A stretch of 38,708 bases of DNA from an uncultured Chloroflexota bacterium (GCA_902774215.1 CACYHU010000123.1:1-38708), one strand, 5' to 3'. Positions 25,937 to 34,147 are shown, counted from the stretch's first letter. Notes: generated by a model not told the origin, from the letters alone. Numbers and translations: made by a program.

Positions 25937-28594
25937 ATGAGCGCACTTGTTCAAACTTTATTGCATTTTATCTCAAACTGGTTTTTTAATTCGATCTGCA
26001 TATATGCCTGCAGCAAATGGATAAACGGTATCACCCTGACCCCGGCAGAAAACATGCCGGTTTATATTCTTGTAATGGAACTTGGGCTGATCCTGACATT
26101 GCTGAACGCACTGATCCGGCCTCTTCTGCTGCATTTGATGCTTCCGCTGAATGGCATGACGATCGGAGCTCTTTCCCTGGTCATCAACGGTTTTTCCATT
26201 TTCCTTCTGAGCCGCTTTTCGAAATCTCTCGAAGTAAGCAGCATATGGGTCGGCATACTTGCAACCTTTGTGTTCGCCATTTTGAATATCATCCTTCAGG
26301 TTTTACTGCCTATAGATGATGATGTGATTTATTACAATTCCATCTCACAAAATATCCAGTCAAAAAAGCAAACACGCAGCAAAGATAAAGGCATCGTGAT
26401 GCTGGAAATTGACGGTTTATCCTATCCACGGCTGCTGCATGCCGTTGAAAAAGGGTATATGCCGTTTATAAAGGAGCAGCTGGAATCCGGCAATTACACT
26501 GTACGTCCTTATGACTGCGGAATTCCGTCACAGACATCTTCCTGTCAGGCAGGGATCATGTTTGGAAAGAATGAAAACATATGTGCTTTCCGCTGGTATG
26601 ATAAGGCCAATCATAAGGTATACAGCTCCAATAATCCGGGAAACGCCAATGAAATTGAAAAGATGCTCTTTCCGGATGGCAAACCGATGGGAATTCTGGA
26701 TAACGGGATCAGCGTTAATAACATCATCTCCGGTAATGCTGAAGAAAATATTCTGACGATTTCCCAATTGCTTCCCAAAAACAAAGAGGAACAGAAGAAA
26801 CGGGACAAGGATCTTTACCTGCTCGCCGTTCGCCCTTATCTCCTAACCAAATCACTGATCCTGACACTTGTAGATGCCGGCAGTGAAGTGATCAGCTATT
26901 TTTGGGACTGCATCCGCGGTAAAAAACCAAGACTGAACCGGCTGCATAAATTTTATCCTTTCGTGCGGGCGGCAACAAACGTTCTACTGAGGAATATTTC
27001 CACCGCGATGATCGTTGACGCCGTTTCATCCGGCAGGAAATCAATGTACACCACCTTTGTCGGATATGATGAGATCGCTCACCACTCCGGTCCGGACAGT
27101 ACATCTGCATATAATGCGCTTACAGGTATTGATTCTTCTATACGAAAAGTATTTGAAGCGGCAGCTCTCTCTAAAGCCCGTCCATATGAAATCGTAATTC
27201 TTTCCGATCATGGACAGACATTCGGAGAAACCTTCAGTCAACGTTATCAGATGAGCCTTGGGGATTACATTAAATCTCTTGCTGTAAAATATTCACTGCT
27301 CGGCAAAGCGTTGAAAGTCGTCAGTCTTAATGATGATGAAGATAACGGCGCCAATGTGAAAGCGCTGTTTAATTCTTTGAGCAGCTCCGGTCCGGATGCA
27401 CTCACGCGTAAAACAGCTGAATTCCTTGGGAACAAGGTCACTGACACTATGGTTGAGGAAGCCGTAAAATCAGCTGAAAATGAAGCGAATGACATTCTGG
27501 TTCTGGCAAGCGGAAACCTTGTGAATGCTTATTTCAGTATCAGTAATGAACGAATGACATTAAGCAAGATCGAGGAAGCTTATCCAGGAATGGTCAATGA
27601 AATGATCTCACATCCGGGAGTAGGAACGATCCTGGTCCACACGGAAGAGGGAGCGATCGCTCTCGGAAAGAACGGACAGCGGAATTTGTATACGGGAGAA
27701 GTCACCGGCGAAGACCCTCTGGTCATGTACGGTGATCCGGAAAAACGGGCAAAACAGCTGCGGTATCTGATCGATTTCCCGAACGGCGGCGATTTAGTGA
27801 TCATTTCACCTGTTTACGAAGACGGTACAGTCGCAGCTTATGAGGAACTTATCGGTTCTCATGGCGGACTTGGCGGTCAGCAGACAGATCCATTCCTTAT
27901 GTATTCTTCGGCAATTAAGATTGAGGATGAAATAATTAACGCCAATCAGGTCTATTCTGTACTGAAAAAAATCAAAAATTCACCCGTACAGAAAAATAAT
28001 AAAGCTAAAAATAAAACATCTGAGGATACCACATCCCTCAAAGCGTTGTGGGAACAGATCAAAAATACAAAGCAATGGGTTCCTGTATTTATCCGCTCAA
28101 TGTATTTTTCTCCTGATGCTTACAAGACCGTCGCAGATGACCCATCCTTCAATGGACCGAGCCTGCTGATCGGCCTGATTTCATTCATCAGTTCCTGGAT
28201 CGCGATGAATAATTATTTCGAGTCCAGGTTTAGCCCGCTTGCAAATTTCGCAATGCTTGTTCTGATCCACGGTATAGTGATCCTTGCAGGATATCTTTCC
28301 ATTGTCATTTTGCGCGGAAAACGAGACCTGTGGAAATTGGTAAGGGGTGTCCTGTTCACCAGTTATTGGGAAATACTGTGGCTGTTTGCCACGACCCGAC
28401 AGGCTGCCAGCGCATGGGTGATTATTATTTCACTGCTTCTGGTCAACTCGCTGGCTTCATCTGCATACGCTGCGGGAGAGCTGAAAAAGAAATTTTACGT
28501 TCCGCTCTATATCGTTTTGCTGATACTGATCCCGCTCCTGACAGTCGGTTCACTGATGCTGTATAATTTCCTGACTTTCAATAAAAATGGATAA
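25937..28594 (+). CDS. Phage-holin-like membrane domain fused to alkaline-phosphatase-superfamily hydrolase
   Basis: This 885-residue protein begins 3 bases after the phosphatase stop. Residues 10-130 form about four helices resembling the phage_holin_4_2/PF04020 family (GITLTPAENMPVYILV, LTLLNALIRPLLLHL). From about 150 an alkaline-phosphatase-superfamily (phosphodiesterase-like) domain begins: VMLEIDGLSYPRL (metal Asp), GIPSQTSSCQAGIMFG (Thr/Ser nucleophile region), FVGYDEIAHHSGPDS and VILSDHGQTFGE (Asp-His pair). A GSHGGLGG turn occurs near 640. The C-terminus has about four more helices. This is a membrane enzyme whose active domain should hydrolyse phosphodiesters or phosphomonoesters, perhaps of lipid or wall-polymer head groups; that is inference. 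The operon places it under the STAS/PP2C module. Confidence 0.82.
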   Translation: MSALVQTLLHFISNWFFNSICIYACSKWINGITLTPAENMPVYILVMELGLILTLLNALIRPLLLHLMLPLNGMTIGALSLVINGFSIFLLSRFSKSLEVSSIWVGILATFVFAILNIILQVLLPIDDDVIYYNSISQNIQSKKQTRSKDKGIVMLEIDGLSYPRLLHAVEKGYMPFIKEQLESGNYTVRPYDCGIPSQTSSCQAGIMFGKNENICAFRWYDKANHKVYSSNNPGNANEIEKMLFPDGKPMGILDNGISVNNIISGNAEENILTISQLLPKNKEEQKKRDKDLYLLAVRPYLLTKSLILTLVDAGSEVISYFWDCIRGKKPRLNRLHKFYPFVRAATNVLLRNISTAMIVDAVSSGRKSMYTTFVGYDEIAHHSGPDSTSAYNALTGIDSSIRKVFEAAALSKARPYEIVILSDHGQTFGETFSQRYQMSLGDYIKSLAVKYSLLGKALKVVSLNDDEDNGANVKALFNSLSSSGPDALTRKTAEFLGNKVTDTMVEEAVKSAENEANDILVLASGNLVNAYFSISNERMTLSKIEEAYPGMVNEMISHPGVGTILVHTEEGAIALGKNGQRNLYTGEVTGEDPLVMYGDPEKRAKQLRYLIDFPNGGDLVIISPVYEDGTVAAYEELIGSHGGLGGQQTDPFLMYSSAIKIEDEIINANQVYSVLKKIKNSPVQKNNKAKNKTSEDTTSLKALWEQIKNTKQWVPVFIRSMYFSPDAYKTVADDPSFNGPSLLIGLISFISSWIAMNNYFESRFSPLANFAMLVLIHGIVILAGYLSIVILRGKRDLWKLVRGVLFTSYWEILWLFATTRQAASAWVIIISLLLVNSLASSAYAAGELKKKFYVPLYIVLLILIPLLTVGSLMLYNFLTFNKNG

Positions 28595-28646
28595 AAGGCA
28601 GAAGTCAGATCCATCCTGTATGCAGCTGCAAAAATAAGAGGATAAA

Positions 28647-29345
28647 ATGAACAAATTGATAAAAGCTGATTTTCATGTTCACAGCATCGCTTCCTGGGAT
28701 TCGCTTTCCAAAGGTGAAGCACTGTATCGGAGAGCAAAAAGAATCGGCCTCGGAAAGCTTATCCTTACAGATCATAATACGATTTCAGAGGCCATAAGGC
28801 TTCAAAAGATGTATCCGGATTTTGTGATCGTCGGAGAAGAAATTCTGACCTCAAGGGCAGAAATTCTGGCAATTTTCGTGAAGGAGGAGATTCCGAAAGA
28901 TATTGAACCTGTGGAAGCCCTCAAACGTCTCAGGGATCAGGGAGCTTTTATTTCTCTTTCCCACCCTTATGCTCCAATGCGGTTCCATTGGACAGAAGAA
29001 GAAATGGAGAAATTTCTTCCCTGGCTCGACGCCATCGAGATCGCGAATGCCCGCTGTATGCCGGAAATGAACCATTTAGCGATGAAATTCGCTGCTTATC
29101 ACGGTCTGCGCGGAACGGCAGGTTCCGATGCCCATGGCGTGCCGGAACTGGGTGCTATGGGGCTGGAGCTTCCGGATTTTAATACAGCGGATGAATTGCG
29201 TGAAGCCATAAAGACTTCGAAGGTTTTCGGAAATGAATCTCCTTTCTGGGTCCGGAAATACTCCCGGGGTGCTGTTTTTCGCAAAGCACTGGACAGGGAA
29301 CTTGGCTTTGCAACAGGTTCATTATGGGCTGATGCCGCGAACTGA
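28647..29345 (+). CDS. PHP domain phosphoesterase
   Basis: This 232-residue metal-dependent hydrolase has AGAGGAT before its ATG and lies 52 bases after the previous gene. The four PHP motifs are complete: ADFHVHSIASWDS, LTDHNTI, VGEEILTSRAEILAIF, SLSHPYAP and TAGSDAHGVPELG, supplying His and Asp ligands for a trinuclear metal site. PHP proteins include histidinol phosphatase, RNase AM/YciV and phosphoesterases; this one has no polymerase or radical-SAM partner. As the last gene of the apparent four-gene operon it may process a product of the upstream phosphatase-superfamily enzyme, but this is inference. Confidence 0.88.
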   Translation: MNKLIKADFHVHSIASWDSLSKGEALYRRAKRIGLGKLILTDHNTISEAIRLQKMYPDFVIVGEEILTSRAEILAIFVKEEIPKDIEPVEALKRLRDQGAFISLSHPYAPMRFHWTEEEMEKFLPWLDAIEIANARCMPEMNHLAMKFAAYHGLRGTAGSDAHGVPELGAMGLELPDFNTADELREAIKTSKVFGNESPFWVRKYSRGAVFRKALDRELGFATGSLWADAAN

Positions 29346-29401
29346 ACGATAATTTATCTCATCCTGAAAATCCTGTTTTTTCAGCCATTTCCATGAAATG
29401 A

Positions 29402-29410
29402 TGCTATAAT
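29402..29410 (+). promoter_or_regulatory. Extended -10 promoter of tRNA-Arg
   Basis: TGCTATAAT is an extended -10 element 15 bases before the tRNA. No good -35 is seen, consistent with extended -10 promoters. Confidence 0.55.
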
Positions 29411-29424
29411 TCAGGAAGTTCATT

Positions 29425-29497
29425 GCCCTCATAGCTCAATGGACAGAGTGACTGACTTCGAATCAGGAGGTTGGGGGTTCGACTCCCTCTGGGGGCG
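29425..29497 (+). tRNA. tRNA-Arg (anticodon UCG)
   Basis: A 73-base cloverleaf can be folded: acceptor GCCCTCA/TGGGGGC, D-arm GCTC/GAGT, anticodon loop CTTCGAA with anticodon TCG, T-arm GGGGG-TTCGACT-CCCTC. The last pair of the anticodon stem is an A-G mismatch. The discriminator is G and CCA is not encoded, consistent with the CCA-adding enzyme at 36727-38106. tRNA genes are common phage integration sites and phage-derived genes start right after it. Confidence 0.9.
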
Positions 29498-29858
29498 GTA
29501 CTCGCAACTCTGGCATAGCCGGGGAGTATGCAGCGGATCATTACCTTACTTTTCGGGGAGATCACGACCGAGTGAATGAAAAATGAAAGAGCATTGCAGA
29601 GTTCATCTGTGGTGCTCTTTTCGTTTTTCAGGATATCCAGTATGTACTAATGAAGACGTTCTCATTCTTCGAGAATCTGATCCGGATCGGCCTTGTATAC
29701 TGTCCGCGGTTAAGTGTTACTGTAAAAGCCCATATCTACAGAGACCGCGATCCAGATGTCAGGTGTCACAGCGAAGAAGAGATTGCGGAATAAAAGCAGT
29801 AAAGCGCAGACCTGGCTTCCATATACCTGAACCAGGCTCGTAACAGAGAGGTTGAATA
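29498..29858 (+). other. Spacer with hairpin and a possible phage-gene remnant
   Basis: This is the left edge of the phage-derived island. A hairpin AAAGAGCA/TGCTCTTT (29586-29620) followed by TCGTTTTT looks like a terminator. A 47-codon frame at 29650-29793 (start MKTFSFFENLIRIGLVYC) is open and precedes the MuF fragment, where a portal protein would normally end. Its identity as a portal remnant is only positional. Confidence 0.35.
29586..29628 (+). terminator. Hairpin with T-rich tail
   Basis: An 8-base stem (AAAGAGCA/TGCTCTTT) and 19-base loop are followed by TTCGTTTTT, about 90 bases past the tRNA. It may terminate the tRNA transcript. Confidence 0.55.
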
Positions 29859-30026
29859 ATGGCTGAATCCGATGCTGTCCGCATTTCCAGAGAATACCGG
29901 AAACAGCTTGTCCGCAACGAAGACGCAGCGCTGAAGCGGATGTCCAGGCTGTGGGCTAAGATGGAACGGGAAACGATGGACAATTACATGCTTCTCGCTC
30001 AGGAAGTGAAAGACCTGCATGGGTAA
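29859..30026 (+). pseudogene. Phage minor head (MuF/SPP1 gp7-like) protein, N-terminal fragment
   Basis: A 55-residue frame with AGAGAGGTTG before its ATG: MAESDAVRISREYRKQLVRN, then DAALKRMSRLWAKMERET. This charged helical start is typical of phage minor head proteins of the SPP1 gp7 type. It stops (TAA at 30024) and overlaps by 8 bases a second fragment that resumes in the core of the same protein family. An internal deletion of roughly 100 residues or more, or replacement of the middle, is inferred from the usual family length. Confidence 0.6.
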
Positions 30027-30372
30027 AGGCTACAAGCAGGTCGCGAAGGATATGCGTGATGCAGCCAGTGTTGATTTCAAGCGTTCTGTGCTGATCGCAA
30101 GGACAGAGACCAACAGAGCATACAGACAGGCAAACGCAGACCAGTACCGGCGTTCCGGTGTTGTGGAGAAGGTGCTGAGGCTCTGCGCGATGTCCGGATC
30201 CTGCGCGGCCTGCATCATCATGGACGGATGGGAATGCAAGGACGGAATCTGCGACGACCATCCGAATGGGAAGTGCACGACGGTAGTTGTGACTACGGGT
30301 GGAATTATGCCGGAATGGGAGAAGGGGGCGGACTGGTTCGAGAAGCAGGACGCGGAGACGCAGAGACTATGA
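30019..30372 (+). pseudogene. Phage minor head (MuF-type) protein, core fragment
   Basis: A 117-residue frame: VAKDMRDAASVDFKRSVLIA, RTETNRAYRQANADQYRRSG, then a Cys-rich loop with CAACIIMDGWEC, HPNGKCTTVVV and EWEKGADWFEKQD. The RTE(T/V)xRAY pattern is the hallmark of the MuF/phage head morphogenesis domain. The frame ends at TGA 30370, but sense resumes in another frame (RDYDLWKNEG) directly after, so a small indel near 30362 broke the gene. Confidence 0.72.
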
Positions 30373-31208
30373 CCTTTGGAAGAATGAAGGCGTGAATCCG
30401 CGGAGCATGGTGTACATGAAGCCGAACCAGGTCTGGGGCGGAAGTCCGACGATGAAGACGTTAGAAGATTTAGGATTTGGTTATCGCGGAAAAGATCTTC
30501 CAAAAATGTTTGCGTTTCGATCATACAGAGATAATGAGATTGAACCTTTTATTCCAGTCGAACCATCGGCAGATGTATTGGATAAATTTTCATCTCTGAA
30601 TAGAGAAATCAAACAAAAATTTGGCATTGAAACCGATGAAAATGCTAAATATTTAGATTTTGATAATTATTATGACAGCATTTTTGGATTTACAAAGGTT
30701 CTGCGGGATCATCCTGAATTACAACCTTTTGCTAAAACGATTAAAATTGATGAATCGTTAGGAACCCGTTCGCTAATGCAGATTAATAATCGGGGCGAAT
30801 TAAAGATGAATCCACGTTATTTTGGTGCGAACACAAAACATAATCTAAAAATTGCGATAGAAGAATCGATCAGAAATGGCGATGTAGTACGTAATTTCAC
30901 ACTCAAATCTGCCGGATATCATGAGGCTGGACATTTGTTTGTGGACTTATATTCGCATAATAATCCAGATATAAAAAATCCTGCAACAAAAATCGTAACT
31001 CAAGCTATGAAAAACTTAAATCAGAGCCGAACACAACGAGGATGGAAAGTAAGCAACAGACAACTGGAAACGGGGAAAATATCAAATCGTGCTATAAATT
31101 AACAACGATGAAACTATAGCAGAAGCTTTCGCGGATTGGTATACTAACGGCAGAAAAGCTGCCGCTCTTTCAAAAGAAATTGTACGAGTATTAGCTGGAA
31201 TCCAATAA
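30362..31208 (+). pseudogene. C-terminal zinc-metallopeptidase (toxin-like) domain of the MuF protein, frameshifted
   Basis: After the MuF core, a frame open from 30299 to 31102 carries the continuation: RDYDLWKNEGVNPRSM, then about 200 residues ending with KSAGYHEAGHLFVDLYSH. HEAGH (30920-30934) is the HExxH zincin motif. The frame stops at 31102, yet DETIAEAFADWYTNGRKAAA continues in a second frame to TAA 31206; the Glu in AEAFAD fits a third zinc ligand. So a second frameshift (near 31095-31110) splits the domain. Phage MuF proteins with C-terminal enzymatic domains are known as polymorphic toxins. The domain is AT-richer than the MuF core (about 30480 onward), a sign of separate origin. 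The product is likely inactive as encoded. Confidence 0.65.
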
Positions 31209-31372
31209 TGTTTGCGATAACTGAAAATCTAAACGAGATAATTGAATACGGAATATTTGATGATGATGGCCTTAGTGGCATTGTTGAAGACGCTCCCGAT
31301 TATGTTAAAGAAGCGTATAAACAACTTACTGATGACATAAATGGGCTTATTAGCATCAATGGCCATTGCTAA
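31208..31372 (+). CDS. Small acidic protein, candidate immunity protein
   Basis: This 54-residue frame starts at an ATG that shares one base with the stop of the metallopeptidase domain (TAATG), an arrangement that suggests translational coupling. The sequence is acidic (FAITENLNEIIEYGIFDDDG, then EDAPDYVKEAYKQL). No family recognised. Position directly after a toxin-like domain and acidity are features of immunity proteins; it could also be a fragment. Confidence 0.45.
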   Translation: MFAITENLNEIIEYGIFDDDGLSGIVEDAPDYVKEAYKQLTDDINGLISINGHC

Positions 31373-31383
31373 CAGGATAAACT

Positions 31384-31542
31384 ATGTACGCACGACAGAT
31401 AACTGAAATCATGAAAAAGCGCGGATTCGATGATGAACAGATCCGGCAGTTTTTCGGTGTATATCCCGACAAAGGGAACGAATATACTGTTGACATGCTC
31501 GATAGTTTCGAATATTCGGTAAACAAGCCTGTAAAGCACTGA
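31384..31542 (+). CDS. Small protein of unknown function
   Basis: A 52-residue frame with AGGATA before the ATG, 11 bases after the previous gene. It contains ARQITEIMKKRGFDDEQIRQ, a predicted helix-turn-helix-like charged segment, then FFGVYPDKGNEYTVDMLDSF. No family recognised. It may be a second accessory gene of the toxin-like cassette. Confidence 0.4.
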   Translation: MYARQITEIMKKRGFDDEQIRQFFGVYPDKGNEYTVDMLDSFEYSVNKPVKH

Positions 31543-31607
31543 TTAGACTTTCCAAGCTTGAGTAAACAGAGGTATAATGGATATATAAATAATTGTGAGG
31601 TGAATTT

Positions 31608-32204
31608 ATGAAGAAAACTTGTTATCGGATGATAATCAAATTAATAGGTGTGCTGTTTATCTTGATGGCAGTCGATCTTCCGGCTTTTGCCGATAAAGTG
31701 CCTTTCAATGCAGCCGGGTCTCAGTATGAGGTAGAATTACCGGATGGATGGGTCTATTATTCCAGCGATCTTGGAGCCAAAAGCCCGTATGTTCAATTGA
31801 CCGGTGTCAGTGTTTCCGACATGAATGCATATATGACACCATTAAAGTGTCAGGTGATCGGGTTTGAAATAAATAATTCTCATCAGCTTTGGGTATCTGT
31901 GATAGATCGAAAGGACGGCTTAGGCGCTTCCCCACTCTTCAAAGACATAACAGCTTATTATGATGGCATTGCTATTTCACGTGGTCCATATCAAATTGAG
32001 CCGCATGGTCAGGCAAATGTTGCCCGTTTTGATGAGAATCCGAGCATTTTTGATGGAGGAATCAGCCAATATTTGAGTATCTTTGACGGAAGCCGAGAAA
32101 TAATTGTCAGATGGGAATCCGGTAACGGAAAAAAGACAGAAAAAGATATTCAGCAATTGATTGATATTCTTTTGTCTGTAACGAAAACGACTGAGAGACC
32201 GTGA
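31608..32204 (+). CDS. Secreted protein of unknown function
   Basis: This 198-residue protein has a good ribosome binding site (TGTGAGGTG) before its ATG. The first 28 residues are a Sec signal peptide ending LPAFA-DK. The mature part is about 170 residues, with aromatic and beta-rich stretches (YEVELPDGWVYYSSDLG, DGGISQYLSIFDGSREIIV) and a C-terminal helix ending in QQLIDILLSVTKT. No domain was recognised. It sits between remnants and appears intact, so it may be cargo of the island. Confidence 0.65.
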   Translation: MKKTCYRMIIKLIGVLFILMAVDLPAFADKVPFNAAGSQYEVELPDGWVYYSSDLGAKSPYVQLTGVSVSDMNAYMTPLKCQVIGFEINNSHQLWVSVIDRKDGLGASPLFKDITAYYDGIAISRGPYQIEPHGQANVARFDENPSIFDGGISQYLSIFDGSREIIVRWESGNGKKTEKDIQQLIDILLSVTKTTERP

Positions 32205-32584
32205 CAGTAAAAGCAAGTGTCAAAGTTGGCGATATTGTCACGTTCAGACGGAATGAGCAGGATTAATATAGCGGACAGATGACACTGAATGGCAGGTGTT
32301 GGCAGTAGAAAATAGCAAAGCACTGCTGCTGAGCGAAGATTGGTTTGTAAAATCAGGAAAACTTCACGAAGCAATGTGATGCAACATACCATACAGAACA
32401 GAATTATAATGAAATCTTTTTATGATACGTTATTTACGATCATATGTATGGTCTGTTGTTTGCATTCCGGAAATGAATAGAAGTCAATTGACAATCCATA
32501 ATTCTCATGTCTTTCCCGGGCAGATCCTGGATTTGGCATAAGCGGTCAAAAAATATAGCGGATTGAAAAATCCCTTTCATCCCG

Positions 32585-32630
32585 TATAAACACTCTGAAA
32601 ACTTTTTTGATAGTTTTTAGAGTGTTTATA
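32585..32630. repeat. Perfect 12-base inverted repeat
   Basis: TATAAACACTCT (32585-32596) pairs with AGAGTGTTTATA (32619-32630) around a 22-base T/A-rich loop. It is just upstream of a TATAAT-like sequence and may be a hairpin or operator. Confidence 0.5.
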
Positions 32631-32696
32631 GTTTTCAGATATGATATAATTTTATGTGGAGAGCAAAACGCTTTCCGTCATCACAACAAAGAGATG

Positions 32697-32737
32697 AAAA
32701 AGGCCGGTTGAGGATCATTCCTTGACCGGCTTTTTTA
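32697..32737 (+). terminator. Rho-independent terminator
   Basis: GCCGGT/ACCGGC with an inner GAGGA/TCCTT stem is followed by TTTTTTATT. It stands about 30 bases before the scaffold-protein fragment. Confidence 0.8.
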
Positions 32738-32767
32738 TTGGCTCGAATCGAACGAGTGAGTTAGAAA

Positions 32768-32931
32768 ATGGCAGACGATAATAACCAGGGCGGGACGCCC
32801 GGAGCCGATAACGTGACGTTTGAAGCATGGTTTGAAGGTCAGTCAGATGAAATCAAGAGCCGGTTCGAGCAGAACACCCAGGTCGGGACACTTGAAGCTG
32901 CGAATCTTACCAACTACTCAGATCAGATATT
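32768..32931 (+). pseudogene. Phage scaffold-like protein, N-terminal fragment
   Basis: The first ~55 codons read MADDNNQGGTPGADNVTFEA, then WFEGQSDEIKSRFEQNTQVG. This acidic start is like the N-terminus of capsid scaffold proteins (DUF4355 type) in phages of Bacillota. At about 32931 the sequence switches to unrelated DNA in another frame and the original frame ends by 32995. Confidence 0.45.
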
Positions 32932-33156
32932 GAAATCGATTTTCTTCTTTCGAATGAGAGTAAAATGCAGCATAAGATTATTCCGATTGAGGTAAAATCC
33001 TCCAAAAATTATAAAACGATGTCACTGGAGCGCTTCAAGGCTCTTTATTCGCGGCGTATTGCACAATCTTTTATTATCCATCCTAAGAATTTTGTCTATG
33101 GAGAAAACTTATTAAAAATTCCGTCCTACATGTTCACAAGTGCTTTTCCTGATTGA
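32932..33156 (+). pseudogene. C-terminal fragment of a DUF4143 / AAA_14 ATPase
   Basis: A frame open from 32932 reads EIDFLLSNESKM, IIPIEVKSSKNYKTMSLERF and a tail ending FTSAFPD, then a stop. The EIDF and IPIEVKSS patterns are the C-terminal nuclease-like end (DUF4143) of widespread AAA_14 ATPases. Only the last ~74 of the usual ~400 residues remain. The junction with the scaffold fragment marks a recombination point. Confidence 0.7.
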
Positions 33157-33306
33157 CAATTATTGCGCAGTCCGTTTCTCAGAATTTCTGCAGATACTCT
33201 TTTGGGTATTATCAATTAAAAATAGAAATCCTGAGTATATGACTGCGCACCATTCCATCGATAACCTGAAGAAGTATCAGGTTCATGTTTTAGGCCGTGC
33301 AGCAAA

Positions 33307-33708
33307 AGTCATTCTATTACTTATGTCACACAGCAGCATACCGAAGCGAAAAGCTTCAGCTGGAATGAAGGCCGGCACAGTGGTGCTCCGGCAGGCAGCG
33401 GTGTCACTGCACCGAAAGGAACGCCGGAGAAGGGCACTGTCTATATCGGTACGAATGTGGAGTACGCAAAGTACATCGAGGAAGGTACCAGCAGATCCGC
33501 AGCCAGGCCATTCCTGAAGCCCGCAGTAACGGGGCACAGTGAGGAATATAAACGGATCGCGGAAAATATTCTAAAAAACGCCCTGAGTTTGCCTTCATCG
33601 TCAAACTCAAAAGCAATGTCTATTATAGAACACTCAACAGGCGGCTTCAACAGGAAGAAGAGACACAATTCCAACGAGTCGGACGTATTGAAGTACGGTG
33701 CCATTTAA
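33307..33708 (+). pseudogene. Phage gp10-like (HK97-gp10 type) protein, 5'-truncated copy 1
   Basis: An open frame without its own start (first recognisable residues SHSITYVTQQHTEAKSFSWN) continues GTVYIGTNVEYAKYIEEGTS and RPFLKPAVTGHSEEYKRIAE, ending at TAA 33706. The core YAKYIEEGTSRSAARPFLKPA is the signature of HK97-gp10-like head-tail proteins. The 5' third is missing and the region before it is unrelated. The matching copy is 36135-36638. Confidence 0.7.
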
Positions 33709-33731
33709 AAAATCCGGACAGAGTAATGAAT
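33310..33731 (+). repeat. Direct repeat, copy 1 (about 420 bases)
   Basis: Closely similar to 36288-36708, in the same orientation, with scattered substitutions and a few indels. Both copies end at the same spot (CGGACAG-GTAATGAAT region). The two copies bracket the leucine-rich repeat gene. Confidence 0.85.
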
Positions 33732-33781
33732 TTGATGCTGTTGCTTTCCCCTGAGAAGGAAGTAATAAAATTGGAAATTAT

Positions 33782-33904
33782 ATGAAATCATGGCAAAAAG
33801 GTCATCCTGATTGTCATCTTGGCTGGCTGCAGACCATTACGTATGAGTCTGCCAAAGCGAGTGTATCCATCGTTCTCCACCGCGAAAAAGCCGGAGAAGA
33901 TTGA
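33782..33904 (+). CDS. Small open reading frame, unknown
   Basis: A 40-codon frame (MKSWQKGHPDCHLGWLQTIT, then YESAKASVSIVLHREKAGED) starting 50 bases past the direct repeat. Only a weak TTGGAAA precedes it. No family recognised; it may be a remnant. Confidence 0.25.
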   Translation: MKSWQKGHPDCHLGWLQTITYESAKASVSIVLHREKAGED

Positions 33905-33934
33905 AACATTCTCTTTTGAGGATCCGGTAAAGTC

Positions 33935-34147
33935 ATGCCTGTATTTTGTTTTGAAGGAAAATATATAAAAATAGAGCAATGGCTCCACACTTTTGTTCTT
34001 CAAATGGGAAATGAGGTCCTTTTTGAAATGAAAATGGATTGAATAAACATTGAAACTGAAGAACTCTCTGTTACTTATTAGGATGCTTACAGTGAAGACA
34101 AAAGCCCTGATAAAAATGCCGGTATAATCAGATGCAGAAAAGCATGA
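33935..34147 (+). pseudogene. Degenerate small gene with two in-frame stops
   Basis: One frame reads MPVFCFEGKYIKIEQWLHTF onward for 35 codons to TGA 34040, then INIETEELSVTY to TAG 34079, then DAYSEDKSPDKNAGIIRCRK to TGA 34145. Sense on both sides of the stops and the shared frame suggest a ~68-residue gene inactivated by point mutations. The family is unknown. Confidence 0.35.

Larger units (their letters stand above)
32205..32767 (+). other. Degenerate spacer with DUF6273-like remnant and repeats
   Basis: Frames at 32213-32380 keep pieces resembling a DUF6273 domain (VGDIVTFRRNEQD in one frame; DDTEWQVLAVENSKALLLSE in another), broken by a frameshift and stops, so a pseudogene remnant is likely. 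From 32400 to 32580 nothing is recognised. Then follow an inverted repeat (32585-32630), a TATAAT near 32645-32650 and a terminator (32697-32737). Confidence 0.4.
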
